58,546 bases of DNA from Legionella rubrilucens (lineage in GTDB: Bacteria > Pseudomonadota > Gammaproteobacteria > Legionellales > Legionellaceae): NCBI RefSeq assembly GCF_001468125.1, contig NZ_LNYT01000006.1, positions 198,840 through 257,385 of the forward strand, given 5' to 3'. Shown piece after piece: positions 36,882 to 45,599 of the stretch; position 1 is the first letter of the stretch, and each line of letters starts with the position of its first letter. The notes below the pieces were generated by a model. It saw nothing but the letters and a program-made list of their open reading frames with translations. It searched no databases and was not told the DNA's origin. Made by a program: the position numbers and the translations under genes.

Positions 36882-37841
36882 TTACGCTTTTGCAAAGGCG
36901 CGCTTTAAGGCATCAGCGGAGGCGCTGAATGCGAGCAACGCGGCTTCGTAATGCGAGGGCAAAGCGCAAAAATCATGGAGGATACCGCCAAACTCGATGA
37001 ATTGTGCGTCATTACCCGCCTCAGCCAGCTTTTGATAATACAGTTTGGCATCATCATGAATGGGATCGCATTCGGCAGCAATAATTAAAGCCGGAGGCAG
37101 ATGGCTGAAATCCGTTTGAAACTGAGGGTTAGCAATCGGATTTTTTTCATCCCCTGAATTTAAATATTGCTTACGCATCCAATGCAGGGTTTCTGTTTCC
37201 AGGAAATAGCCTTGGGCATAAGTTTTGTCGGATTCCGTGGTGTTGTTGAGATCAACCCAGGGGTAATACAGTAACTGGAAGCAAATAGCCACGTCTTTAT
37301 TTTTTTTAGCCTGATGGCAAATGCTTGCAGCCACGTTGCCGCCCGCACTGTCGCCGCCGACAGCAACGACGCCATTGCCGCCCAGTTCTTTGGCATGCTT
37401 TTGTACATAACGAACCACGCGATAGCAATCATCATGTGCGGTAGGGAACTTGTGCTCAGGGGCTCGGCGATAATCAACAGCCACCACCATGCAATGAGCG
37501 CCTTCACACAATGCGCGGCAGGTGTAGTCGAGAAAATCAGGATCGCCAAAAACAAAGCCGCCGCCATGACAATAAACCAGGGCCGGTAAATCATTATTAT
37601 TTTTCATCGGCTTGTAGATGCGAACACCTGTTTTAACCCCCTCGATATCCAGATGCCGGTTTTCTACCTGCACCTCAATCGGTTTTAATTTGCCAGGGAC
37701 AGGCGCAATCAGTTTATTAAAGGCAACTCGGGCCTTTTCAGGGGGCAATTCCAGCAGATTGGCGCCATTCAAGGCACTGCCGGCCCTTTCCGTCAGACGT
37801 TTGATAAACGCGGTGGAATCAGGGTTTATTTTATGAGACAT
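36882..37841 (-). CDS. Alpha/beta hydrolase fold-3 esterase (HSL family)
   Basis: 319 aa from the ATG at 37841 (AAGGA eight bases upstream; a longer frame to 37871 is disfavoured). The HSL signature HGGGFVFGDP forms the oxyanion hole. The nucleophile Ser is in GDSAGGN, Asp in AAECDPIHDD and His in GILHDFCAL. It has no signal peptide, so it is probably cytoplasmic, acting on short acyl esters. It is the last gene in the minus-strand run with the second hydrolase, UgpB-like and GDPD genes. Confidence 0.88.
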   Translation of the reverse strand: MSHKINPDSTAFIKRLTERAGSALNGANLLELPPEKARVAFNKLIAPVPGKLKPIEVQVENRHLDIEGVKTGVRIYKPMKNNNDLPALVYCHGGGFVFGDPDFLDYTCRALCEGAHCMVVAVDYRRAPEHKFPTAHDDCYRVVRYVQKHAKELGGNGVVAVGGDSAGGNVAASICHQAKKNKDVAICFQLLYYPWVDLNNTTESDKTYAQGYFLETETLHWMRKQYLNSGDEKNPIANPQFQTDFSHLPPALIIAAECDPIHDDAKLYYQKLAEAGNDAQFIEFGGILHDFCALPSHYEAALLAFSASADALKRAFAKA

Positions 37842-37923
37842 GGTATCTATCCTTCCTTTGAGCAAGATCATTGAGTCACTGACTTATTAACCATAGCATA
37901 AATAAGTTCTTTTTCACTATGTC

Positions 37924-38790
37924 TTATAAAGTAGCCGTAGTAGGTTCATAGTCTTCTATCAATGCGCCACCCCATGATTCATGCCGGATGATTTCAACTT
38001 CCTCGCCCTTTTTGATCGGAAGTGGATGGAGCACGTCCTTCATCAATCGTCCCATGTCTTTCACCAGATCACGCGAAGACATGATGGAAAGGTGCCCATG
38101 GCGGGCATAACGTTTAAGCGCATCCGGATGCTCCTTGATGTAGTCTTTGGCATACCCATACTCCAACGGAACAATGCCGTCTTCCAGGGCTTCGACAAAA
38201 TGATGGGGAATGTTTGATGTGAGCAGCTTTTTATTCAATTCCTCGAGGAATGGGCTGTCCAGTTCCATTTCTGAAACGGAGGAAGAGAACCAGGACAGGG
38301 GCGGCAGAGCAAGATAAGATCCAGAGTAGGGAGCGCAGATGCCAATGCATAATAACGGTTCGATGTCACCTTCCTCCGCCAAATCCTCTGCAGCCTTGGT
38401 CACCACCAGCCCTCCCCGGGAGTGCCCCATGAACATCACGCGCTTGTGCTTATTGATCTTGACTTTTTTAATTAATTGGCTGGAAAAGTCATTAATGCTC
38501 AAGCCCTGTCCCCGCCCTTCAAAGGAAACCAAATGAATAGACTCGACTTCTTCCGGCAATCCCTGCTCAATCAGGCGTTCGGCAATTCGGGTAAAGGCAG
38601 CCGGCCTGTCGGCCGTACCATGAACACAATAAATCGCAACACCATCCCGGCCTTCTACCGGTTTGTAGTTCGGATTTTTATAGACCAAATCATTGGCCGG
38701 CGAGGTCAGCCAATAAAACGTGTGGGTTAAAACGCCGGTATAACTGACCGGTTGATTTTTAGCAAACAGCCTGCAAAATTTTCCGAGCAT
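37924..38790 (-). CDS. Alpha/beta hydrolase (lipase-like)
   Basis: 288 aa from the ATG at 38790 (AGGA six bases upstream); the longer frame to 38925 lies inside the ugpB-like gene. Features are IYCVHGTADRPAAF (oxyanion region), the nucleophile elbow GHSRGG, EDGIVPLEYG (likely Asp) and RHGHLSIMSS (likely His). The first 40 residues hold a weak hydrophobic stretch and no clear signal. It starts 19 bp after the ugpB-like stop. Substrate unknown; a lipid is suggested by the neighbours. Confidence 0.75.
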   Translation of the reverse strand: MLGKFCRLFAKNQPVSYTGVLTHTFYWLTSPANDLVYKNPNYKPVEGRDGVAIYCVHGTADRPAAFTRIAERLIEQGLPEEVESIHLVSFEGRGQGLSINDFSSQLIKKVKINKHKRVMFMGHSRGGLVVTKAAEDLAEEGDIEPLLCIGICAPYSGSYLALPPLSWFSSSVSEMELDSPFLEELNKKLLTSNIPHHFVEALEDGIVPLEYGYAKDYIKEHPDALKRYARHGHLSIMSSRDLVKDMGRLMKDVLHPLPIKKGEEVEIIRHESWGGALIEDYEPTTATL

Positions 38791-38809
38791 GCTACATCCT
38801 GTATAAAAA

Positions 38810-40075
38810 TCAGCTTGTGTTCCTATTAAAACGCATGATGGTGTAATTTGCACGCCGAACCGCTTCATCCATCGCTTCTTGGGGTGACTTGAGGCCTGCA
38901 AATATCGCTTCCATGGCCTCGTCATTAATGGTGCGGATTAGATTTTGCGGTCCCAGATGCAAAGCGGCCTGCGCCCCGTCATGAAGCAAATCCGCCTGAG
39001 CCACCATCAATGTGGGGTGATGACTGTCGGCAAAACGTTGATAAACGCCCTGCATACCCACTGGAATATAACCAGTATGCTCATGCCACCGCTGTTGAAT
39101 CTCAGGCTGGGTAAGGAATCGATAAAAACGGGCAATCGCATGATAAACCGCCGGCGTATGTCCCTGTACCGCCCACAGGGCCGCGCCTCCGGCGACATTG
39201 GGATGACGGGAGCCAGAAGCCTGGTTATCGAGAGGTAACGGCGCGACGCCCACACGAAAAGGCACCAGAGCCGACAGGCTGCTGTAACTTCCGGATGACT
39301 GACTGAACATGGCACAGCGTCCACTGGTAAACAGGACGGTTGCGTCGCTGGTTCGGCCGCCGTATTCAAAATAATGCAGGGATTGCCATTTTTTAAGCCG
39401 CTGTAAATGGCGAATAACCTGTTCATTGTTGTAAACGGCCTGATGGGTTGTGCTATCAATCAGCGGTAATCCGTGCAACGCGGAAAAGGCTTCAACTTGA
39501 ATCCACGACGGGTAAGCCGAACTGTAGGCACACGCCGCTCCCCGAGCTCGAAGCGCGGCAGCCAGCGTCTCCATCTCATCCCAGGTTTCAGGGAAATGAG
39601 CGGCATCGTAGCCCGCTTTCTGCAAGAGATCCGCATTGTAGAAAATAACCGGCACTGAGGTATTGAAAGGCAAAGCCTGTAGTTTACCGCCCCGGCTGTA
39701 AAAGGCACGAACAGCCGGTAAAAAATCGTCCTTATCCAGGGTATACCCGCTTTCCTTCATCAACTCATCCACCGGTTTGATGATCCCTGCCGGGGCCAGC
39801 ATAGTGGCGGTACCCACTTCAAACACCTGAATGATCATGGGCGGCTGCTTCGCGCGAAAGGCGGCAGCAAAACTGGTGAGGGAATCGATGTAGTCGCCCT
39901 TGTAGACCGGTTTTATCCGCGCTTCATTCTGAGAGTGATTAAATTCATCAACCAGCTGCGTCAATTCCTGTCCCAGACGGCCGGCTAAAGAATGCCAGAA
40001 AATGACTTCAACGGGCTTGGCAAAGGCGACTATCACCTTGAACAGCAAACAAAGAACAAGGACAAATGGCTTCAT
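38810..40075 (-). CDS. ugpB: Sugar/glycerol-phosphate ABC transporter substrate-binding protein (UgpB-like)
   Basis: 421 aa with a signal peptide (cleavage near AFA at residue ~19), then the family start VEVIFWHSLAGRLGQEL. Other Ugp-type segments are YKGDYIDSLTSFAAAF, VFEVGTATML and ALPFNTSVPVIFYN. It binds sn-glycerol-3-phosphate or glycerophosphodiesters in the periplasm. The start overlaps the diesterase gene by four bases. No UgpA/UgpE permease or UgpC ATPase is in this window, so partner proteins must be encoded elsewhere or be absent. Confidence 0.82.
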   Translation of the reverse strand: MKPFVLVLCLLFKVIVAFAKPVEVIFWHSLAGRLGQELTQLVDEFNHSQNEARIKPVYKGDYIDSLTSFAAAFRAKQPPMIIQVFEVGTATMLAPAGIIKPVDELMKESGYTLDKDDFLPAVRAFYSRGGKLQALPFNTSVPVIFYNADLLQKAGYDAAHFPETWDEMETLAAALRARGAACAYSSAYPSWIQVEAFSALHGLPLIDSTTHQAVYNNEQVIRHLQRLKKWQSLHYFEYGGRTSDATVLFTSGRCAMFSQSSGSYSSLSALVPFRVGVAPLPLDNQASGSRHPNVAGGAALWAVQGHTPAVYHAIARFYRFLTQPEIQQRWHEHTGYIPVGMQGVYQRFADSHHPTLMVAQADLLHDGAQAALHLGPQNLIRTINDEAMEAIFAGLKSPQEAMDEAVRRANYTIMRFNRNTS

Positions 40076-40806
40076 AACAACAAATCAGGATAATCACTGA
40101 AAACGGCATCCACGCCCCAGTCAAACAGCTTCAAGGCCAACCGTTTACGATTGACGGTATAAGCCAGCACCAGATACCCTTTTTCTTTCATGGCCCCTAC
40201 CCTGTCGGCATTGAGCGCCCGGTGATTTAAATGGATGGAATAGCATTGCAGTTCCTCGGCCTGCTGTTGCCAATCGTCCTCCCAACGGTCAAACAATAAC
40301 CCAATGGGCATTTCCGGGGCCAAAGAACGGTACAGCGTTAACGCCGTCTGATCAAAGCTGGAAACAAGCGGCGCAGGCTTGTTCGCCGGCCAGTAACGAT
40401 TGATGAAGGATAACACGGTTGCCGCCGTCTGCTCCGATTGCCCGGGATAGGGTTTGATTTCAATGTTGGCATTGACATTGGCAAAGGTCATCCATTTAAG
40501 AACCTCACGGAAATGAGGAATTTTCTCGCCGCGAAACGTACGCGAAAACCAGCTTCCGGCATCCAGCGTTTGCAGGTATTCGGCAGTCACCAGACCAATT
40601 TGCCCCTGACCATTGGTGGTTCGTTTCAACGATTCATCATGAAACACAAACGGTTCGCCGTCGGCGCTTAACATGACATCAAATTCCAGAAAACGACACC
40701 CCAGACTTAAGGCTTTATCGAAAGCGGCTAAGGTGTTTTCCGGTGCATACGCGGAGGCGCCGCGATGGCCAATGATTTTTTCAATGACTGGGGCTTGCAA
40801 CAGCAT
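40072..40806 (-). CDS. ugpQ: Glycerophosphodiester phosphodiesterase
   Basis: 244 aa GDPD barrel. HRGASAYAPENTLAAFDKAL (catalytic His, metal-binding Glu), EFDVMLSADGEPFVFHDESL (Glu/Asp and second His) and a C-terminal DWGVDAVFSDYPDLL are all present. There is no signal peptide, so it is cytoplasmic like E. coli UgpQ. It releases glycerol-3-phosphate from glycerophosphodiesters. It overlaps the SIMPL gene by 26 bp and the ugpB-like gene by 4 bp. Confidence 0.9.
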   Translation of the reverse strand: MLLQAPVIEKIIGHRGASAYAPENTLAAFDKALSLGCRFLEFDVMLSADGEPFVFHDESLKRTTNGQGQIGLVTAEYLQTLDAGSWFSRTFRGEKIPHFREVLKWMTFANVNANIEIKPYPGQSEQTAATVLSFINRYWPANKPAPLVSSFDQTALTLYRSLAPEMPIGLLFDRWEDDWQQQAEELQCYSIHLNHRALNADRVGAMKEKGYLVLAYTVNRKRLALKLFDWGVDAVFSDYPDLLL

Positions 40807-41503
40807 GGCTTGCCTCGCGATTGGATGCGGCTTCGACCACAGCGGTCATGGTTAATTCATTGCTGACAGCAATGGCAGGCGCGGCAATGGATGTGGCATA
40901 CATCACCTGGGCTTCTTTCGCCTGATAGGCTCTCGGTTGCGCCACAGGGGCTTCCCCATCGGTGATGTACAGGCGGTTCACACTGTAATGCTGCTCGCCG
41001 TAGACTTTGTTTAAACGCGCGATTTCTTCATTCACCAACTGATACAGTTTCTGGCGCAACTGCGATTTCACCACTTGAATTTCTTCAAGGCTCGGCTTGA
41101 ATTCAACGCCGCTTATCGTATAAGTCGCACCGGGTTTGCTGACGTCTTTTGCATTTTGATAAATATTGGTCAGGTTTGCTTGAGGGACACGGACCTGAGC
41201 GGCAACATAGAGTTTATCGAGACCGGAATTATCCTGTGAGCGATCAAACTGCGTGATATGCCATTCGCCTTTGGCAATCCTGTTTAAATGATCCATGATG
41301 TCCGCGCGTGCCTTCACTAAATCGGCGCTGTTTAAGGTGGCGTTGATAGCCACCGTCAGCAGCGCTGTCTGAGTACTTACCCACTGTTTAGCTGAGACTT
41401 GAAAGTCAATTTTATCAAGCAGCATCGGCGGCGGTGGCGGATTGGCAATGGCGCAGAACGGGGACAGCGTTGCCAAAACAAGCATTGCAGCGATTTTTTT
41501 CAT
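40781..41503 (-). CDS. SIMPL-domain (DUF541) periplasmic protein
   Basis: 240 aa from the ATG at 41503 (GGAG eight bases upstream). Signal peptide with cleavage near AIA, followed by a PPPPP run. The DUF541/SIMPL fold is suggested by the helical ADLVKARADIMDHLNRIAKGEWHI, QVRVPQANLTNIY and SQLRQKLYQLVNEEIARL segments. Function of the family is not settled. It is the first gene of the five-gene run. Confidence 0.7.
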   Translation of the reverse strand: MKKIAAMLVLATLSPFCAIANPPPPPMLLDKIDFQVSAKQWVSTQTALLTVAINATLNSADLVKARADIMDHLNRIAKGEWHITQFDRSQDNSGLDKLYVAAQVRVPQANLTNIYQNAKDVSKPGATYTISGVEFKPSLEEIQVVKSQLRQKLYQLVNEEIARLNKVYGEQHYSVNRLYITDGEAPVAQPRAYQAKEAQVMYATSIAAPAIAVSNELTMTAVVEAASNREASHAVASPSH

Positions 41504-41652
41504 GCGTTTCTCCAGATGACTTTCAAGCGTTAATTCCTTAGTGTATACCAAGGCCGTGAGCGAACCAACCGGGCTATTAGAACACGAAAAACACAATATG
41601 AATAAAATTAATTTTTAGCGAAAAATATAAGGGCAACTTCAGGAGGATTGCA

Positions 41653-41681
41653 TTGATTTAGTAGGCGAATGGGACTATAAC
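41653..41681 (+). promoter_or_regulatory. Sigma-70-type promoter for leucine dehydrogenase
   Basis: TTGATT (41653-41658) and TATAAC (41676-41681) are separated by 17 bases and stand about 30 bp before the start codon. Confidence 0.65.
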
Positions 41682-41712
41682 ATGTGCAGGAAAATTTCTT
41701 GGAGTTTTACCC

Positions 41713-42786
41713 ATGATGTCTGTTGATACAATAAAAATAAACGATCCCGCAATCAGACCGGATGATTTTTTAGACTATGCCCTTTCCCATGGTTTTGGCG
41801 ACATTCATTTTAAAGTGGATACTAAAACCGGCATGAAAGCCATTATTGCAATCCACAGTACCAAACTGGGTCCGGCATTAGGCGGCTGTCGTTTTATTGA
41901 ATACCCCTCAACAGAAAACGCCATCAATGATGCCATGCGTCTGGCGCGCGGCATGAGCTATAAAGCCGCTTCAGTCAATTTACCCTTAGGCGGCGGCAAG
42001 GCTGTCGTGATTAAACCGCACGGTCCCTATGATCATGAGGCTTATTTCCATGCTTTTGGCGAATTCGTCAATGACTTGGGCGGACGTTACATTACCGCAC
42101 TCGATAGCGGCACCCAGTTAAGCGACATGGATATTATTGCAGAGCATACACCCTATGTCGCCAGTTTAGCGAGTCATAACGGCGACCCCTCGCCCTCAAC
42201 AGCCAAAGGGGTTTTCAAGGGAATTGAAGCAGCCGTGCAGTTCAAGCTTGGCAAAGACAACCTCACAGGCCTTCATGTGGCCATTCAGGGTTTAGGCCAT
42301 GTGGGTTATTTGCTTGCCCGCCATCTGCATGAGGCCGGTGCAAGGCTGACGGTCGCTGACGTTAACAGGGATGCTGTTGAACGTGCGGTAAAAGAGTTTG
42401 GTGCAACCGCCATCGCTACCGACACCATTCACAAAGTACCCTGCGATGTGTTTTCTCCCTGTGCCCTCGGCGCCATCATTAACGACATGACCATCAATCA
42501 GCTGCAAACCACCATCGTGGCTGGGGCTGCCAATAATCAATTGGCTCATACCTACCATGGCAAACTGCTGCATGATAAAGGCATTGTCTATGCAGCGGAT
42601 TACGTCATCAATGCCGGTGGTCTTGTTTTCGCAGCCAGCAAATACCTGAATACACCGGAAGAGCAGGTTGTACGACAAATCAACAGCATCGGAACCTCCC
42701 TGATGGAGATTTTTGTCCGCTCACAAAAAGAAAACCGCCCTGCCAGTGAAATTGCCGACACTTTAGCCCAGGAAAAGCTGGCCTGA
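41713..42786 (+). CDS. ldh: Leucine (branched-chain amino acid) dehydrogenase
   Basis: 357 aa Glu/Leu/Phe/Val dehydrogenase, NAD-dependent. The lysine-binding and catalytic motif is LPLGGGKAVVIKP, followed by ALDSGTQLSDMDI. The Rossmann motif is GLGHVGYLLARHL, and ALGAIINDMTI also fits. It oxidatively deaminates leucine and related amino acids to keto acids, suiting an organism that lives on amino acids. The gene starts ATG ATG with TTGGAG upstream and has its own promoter and a following hairpin. Confidence 0.9.
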   Translation: MMSVDTIKINDPAIRPDDFLDYALSHGFGDIHFKVDTKTGMKAIIAIHSTKLGPALGGCRFIEYPSTENAINDAMRLARGMSYKAASVNLPLGGGKAVVIKPHGPYDHEAYFHAFGEFVNDLGGRYITALDSGTQLSDMDIIAEHTPYVASLASHNGDPSPSTAKGVFKGIEAAVQFKLGKDNLTGLHVAIQGLGHVGYLLARHLHEAGARLTVADVNRDAVERAVKEFGATAIATDTIHKVPCDVFSPCALGAIINDMTINQLQTTIVAGAANNQLAHTYHGKLLHDKGIVYAADYVINAGGLVFAASKYLNTPEEQVVRQINSIGTSLMEIFVRSQKENRPASEIADTLAQEKLA

Positions 42787-42795
42787 CCGATTCAA

Positions 42796-42824
42796 CAGGC
42801 AACCCTGGCAGCCAGGGTTGCCTG
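42796..42824 (+). terminator. Hairpin after leucine dehydrogenase
   Basis: A 14-bp perfect inverted repeat (CAGGCAACCCTGGC and its complement, tight loop) lies between ldh and the O-methyltransferase gene, followed by TGCTCTTT. It probably terminates or attenuates read-through into the next gene. Confidence 0.6.
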
Positions 42825-42844
42825 TGCTCTTTGGAGTTTCGTCC

Positions 42845-43507
42845 ATGATAAAGCACTTAAACATCACACCGGCCTTGTACGATTACATGCTGGATGTGTC
42901 ATTACGTGAACACCCTGTCCTAAAAGCCCTGCGCGAAGACACCGCCGACATGGCCCTGGCCATCATGCAGGTGGCTCCCGAACAGGCGCAGTTTATGCAG
43001 TTGCTGCTTAAACTGCTCAATGCCAAACGCGTCCTTGAGCTCGGTACCTTCACCGGATACAGTGCCCTGGCCATGGCGCTTGCCTTACCGGAAGACGGGG
43101 AACTCATCACCTGCGACATTAATAAGGAATGGACAGCCAACGCGCCCTCCTTCTGGCAGCAGGCGGGGCAGGATAAAAAAATTCAGTTGCGTCTGGCTCC
43201 GGCCGCCGAAACCCTGCAACAATTACTCAACGAAGGTTATCAACACCGGTTTGATTTTATTTTTATCGATGCCGATAAAACCAATTACCTTCACTATTAC
43301 GAACAGGCATTACAGCTTGTTAGCCCACACGGTCTCATCGCCATAGACAATATTTTTTGGGATGGTAAAGTAATTGATTCGCAGGTAAATGACGGCCAGA
43401 CCCGCGAAATCAGACGGCTGAATGAATTGTTAAAACAGGATGAACGAGTGGATACCAGCCTGTTAGCCATTGCCGACGGCCTTTTTCTGGTCAGGCCACG
43501 CCAATAG
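42845..43507 (+). CDS. O-methyltransferase (family 3, CCoAOMT-like)
   Basis: 220 aa from the ATG at 42845 (GGAG eight bases upstream; the frame also opens at a TTG inside the upstream hairpin). SAM-binding motif LELGTFTGYSALAMA, DINKEW, FIFIDADKTNYLHYYE with metal-binding Asp, and AIDNIFWDGKV. It is a Mg-dependent catechol-type O-methyltransferase. It stands 42 bp before hpd, so it may be in the same transcript and act on an aromatic compound (inference). Confidence 0.82.
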   Translation: MIKHLNITPALYDYMLDVSLREHPVLKALREDTADMALAIMQVAPEQAQFMQLLLKLLNAKRVLELGTFTGYSALAMALALPEDGELITCDINKEWTANAPSFWQQAGQDKKIQLRLAPAAETLQQLLNEGYQHRFDFIFIDADKTNYLHYYEQALQLVSPHGLIAIDNIFWDGKVIDSQVNDGQTREIRRLNELLKQDERVDTSLLAIADGLFLVRPRQ

Positions 43508-43549
43508 CCAACGGCTTTTGAACAGTATTGAGATTGAGAAGGAATGACT

Positions 43550-44611
43550 ATGAAAAAATACACGGAACAAAACCCCTGCGGACTGGATGGGTTTGCTTTT
43601 TTAGAATTTTCATCACCGGATAAAACCCTGCTGGAACGGCAGTTCAAGGCCATGGGGTTCACAGCGAAAGCCACCCACAAAGAACAGGATATTACCCTTT
43701 TCCAACAGGGCCAGATTCAGTTTATTGTCAATGCCACAACCAGCAGTCAACCCGAACGCCACGCCAAAACGCATGGTGCAGGGGCCTGTGCCATGGGGTT
43801 TAAAGTGCATGATGCCGAGCAGGCTTATGCCTATGCCATAGCCCAGGGCGCCACTCCGTTTGTTGATTGCGAACATGCCCACCATGGGTTACCTGCCATT
43901 GAAGCCATTGGCGGCAGCGTCATTTATTTTGTTGATGACCACACCGAACCTTTTGCAGGGCAGTGGCATCTGACCGGCTCAGCATCCACACAACCCGGTT
44001 GTGGTTTGACGGCCATCGATCACCTTACCCACAATGTTTATCGCGGCAACATGGACAAGTGGGCGGCGTTTTATGAAAAGATTTTTAATTTTAAAGAAAT
44101 TCGCTTCTTCAACATCAAAGGCCAGATGACCGGCCTCATCAGCCGCGCTTTAGGCAGTCCCTGCGGCAAAATTAAAATTCCTTTAAATGAATCCAAGGAT
44201 GATCAATCCCAGATTGAAGAATTTCTCCATGATTACAAAGGCGAAGGGATTCAGCACATTGCCCTGAATTCCAGCAACATTTACACCACGGTCAATACGC
44301 TTCGCAAAGCGGGTGTGAGCTTCCTGGATGTGCCCGATACCTATTACGAAATGATTGAACAACGGGTTCCCTGGCATCAGGAGCCGGTCGCCCAGTTGCG
44401 GCAGGAAAAAATTCTCATTGATGGCGACAAGGCTCCCGCCGGTGGATTGCTGCTGCAGATTTTTACAGAAAACGTCTTTGGCCCTGTGTTTTTTGAAATC
44501 ATCCAGCGCAAGGGCAACGAAGGCTTTGGCGAAGGCAATTTTCAGGCGTTGTTTGAAGCCATCGAACGCGATCAAATCCGCCGCGGCACATTACAGGAAA
44601 CACACGGATGA
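43550..44611 (+). CDS. hpd: 4-hydroxyphenylpyruvate dioxygenase (legiolysin-type)
   Basis: 353 aa. I chose the ATG at 43550 because AAGGA sits seven bases before it; the in-frame ATG at 43544 abuts the AAGGA. Iron ligands are visible as His in IDHLTHNVYRGNM, His in GIQHIALNSSNI and Glu in PVFFEIIQRKG. It converts 4-hydroxyphenylpyruvate to homogentisate. In Legionella the homologue legiolysin makes the homogentisate that oxidises to brown pigment. It is translationally coupled to the FAH gene (four-base overlap). Confidence 0.94.
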   Translation: MKKYTEQNPCGLDGFAFLEFSSPDKTLLERQFKAMGFTAKATHKEQDITLFQQGQIQFIVNATTSSQPERHAKTHGAGACAMGFKVHDAEQAYAYAIAQGATPFVDCEHAHHGLPAIEAIGGSVIYFVDDHTEPFAGQWHLTGSASTQPGCGLTAIDHLTHNVYRGNMDKWAAFYEKIFNFKEIRFFNIKGQMTGLISRALGSPCGKIKIPLNESKDDQSQIEEFLHDYKGEGIQHIALNSSNIYTTVNTLRKAGVSFLDVPDTYYEMIEQRVPWHQEPVAQLRQEKILIDGDKAPAGGLLLQIFTENVFGPVFFEIIQRKGNEGFGEGNFQALFEAIERDQIRRGTLQETHG

Positions 44612-45597
44612 AATTAGCCAGCTTGAAATCCAGAGACAGCCGCGACGGCGAATTGTGTGTAGTCAATCAATCCATGACGAGTGCCATTCGTGTGGGTCAT
44701 ATCGCAAGGACACTGCAGCATGCCCTTGACCATTGGGACACCAAGGCCCCCGAATTACTGGAAGTGTATGAGGCATTGAATGAAGGGAATCTGGCGCACA
44801 GTTTTACTTTTGACCCGACCCATGTCGCGGCCCCCCTGCCGCGTGCTTATCAATGGGCGGATGGCAGCGCTTTCGTCAACCACGTGGAACTGGTCCGCCA
44901 GGCACGCGGAGCACAGCTTCCCGACGATTTCTGGACTGATCCGCTGATGTATCAGGGCGGGTCAGACACTTTCCTCGGTCCGATGGATGCGATTGAAGTG
45001 GCGGATGAGAAATACGGCATTGATTTTGAGGCCGAACTGGCTGTCATTACGGATGATGTGCCCATGGGCGTCAGTGCCGATCAGGCAGGACAGCACATCA
45101 AACTGTTCATGCTGGTGAATGATGTCTCCCTGCGTAACCTGATTCCCGCTGAATTGGCCAAGGGGTTTGGTTTTTTCCATTCCAAGCCCTCGAGCGGTTT
45201 TTCACCCGTGGCCATCACGCCGGATGAGTTGGGCAGCCACTGGGATGGGAAACGGGTGCACCTGCCGCTCAGGAGTTACTTAAACGGTCAGTTATTTGGT
45301 CAACCCGATTCAGGAACCGACATGACGTTCTCTTTTCCGCAATTGATTGCTCATGCCGCCAAAACGCGATCCTTGGGCACAGGCACCATTATCGGTTCAG
45401 GCACCGTCTCCAACCGTGATCGCAGCAAAGGCTCATCTTGTATTGTTGAAAAACGTATGTTAGAGATTATTGCTGACGGAAAAGCAACCACGGATTTTAT
45501 GCGTTTCGGTGATTCCATTCGCATTGAAATGGTGGATGATCAAGGGCATTCTTTGTTTGGAGCAATTCATCAAACCGTTGTTCAGTATAAAGGATAA
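44608..45597 (+). CDS. fahA: Fumarylacetoacetate hydrolase family protein
   Basis: 329 aa. FAH fold with EAELAVITDDVPMGV (metal ligand region), LVNDVSLRNLIPAELAKGFGF and GTGTIIGSGTVSNRDRS. It would split fumarylacetoacetate to fumarate and acetoacetate at the end of tyrosine breakdown. The start overlaps hpd by four bases. The length and SKPSSGFSPVAITPDELG segment fit the bacterial FAH group. Confidence 0.88.
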   Translation: MKLASLKSRDSRDGELCVVNQSMTSAIRVGHIARTLQHALDHWDTKAPELLEVYEALNEGNLAHSFTFDPTHVAAPLPRAYQWADGSAFVNHVELVRQARGAQLPDDFWTDPLMYQGGSDTFLGPMDAIEVADEKYGIDFEAELAVITDDVPMGVSADQAGQHIKLFMLVNDVSLRNLIPAELAKGFGFFHSKPSSGFSPVAITPDELGSHWDGKRVHLPLRSYLNGQLFGQPDSGTDMTFSFPQLIAHAAKTRSLGTGTIIGSGTVSNRDRSKGSSCIVEKRMLEIIADGKATTDFMRFGDSIRIEMVDDQGHSLFGAIHQTVVQYKG

Positions 45598-45599
45598 AC

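Noticed and set aside
39007-39459. 150-aa minus-strand ORF
   Set aside because: Different frame inside the ugpB-like gene, which has clear family motifs and a signal peptide.
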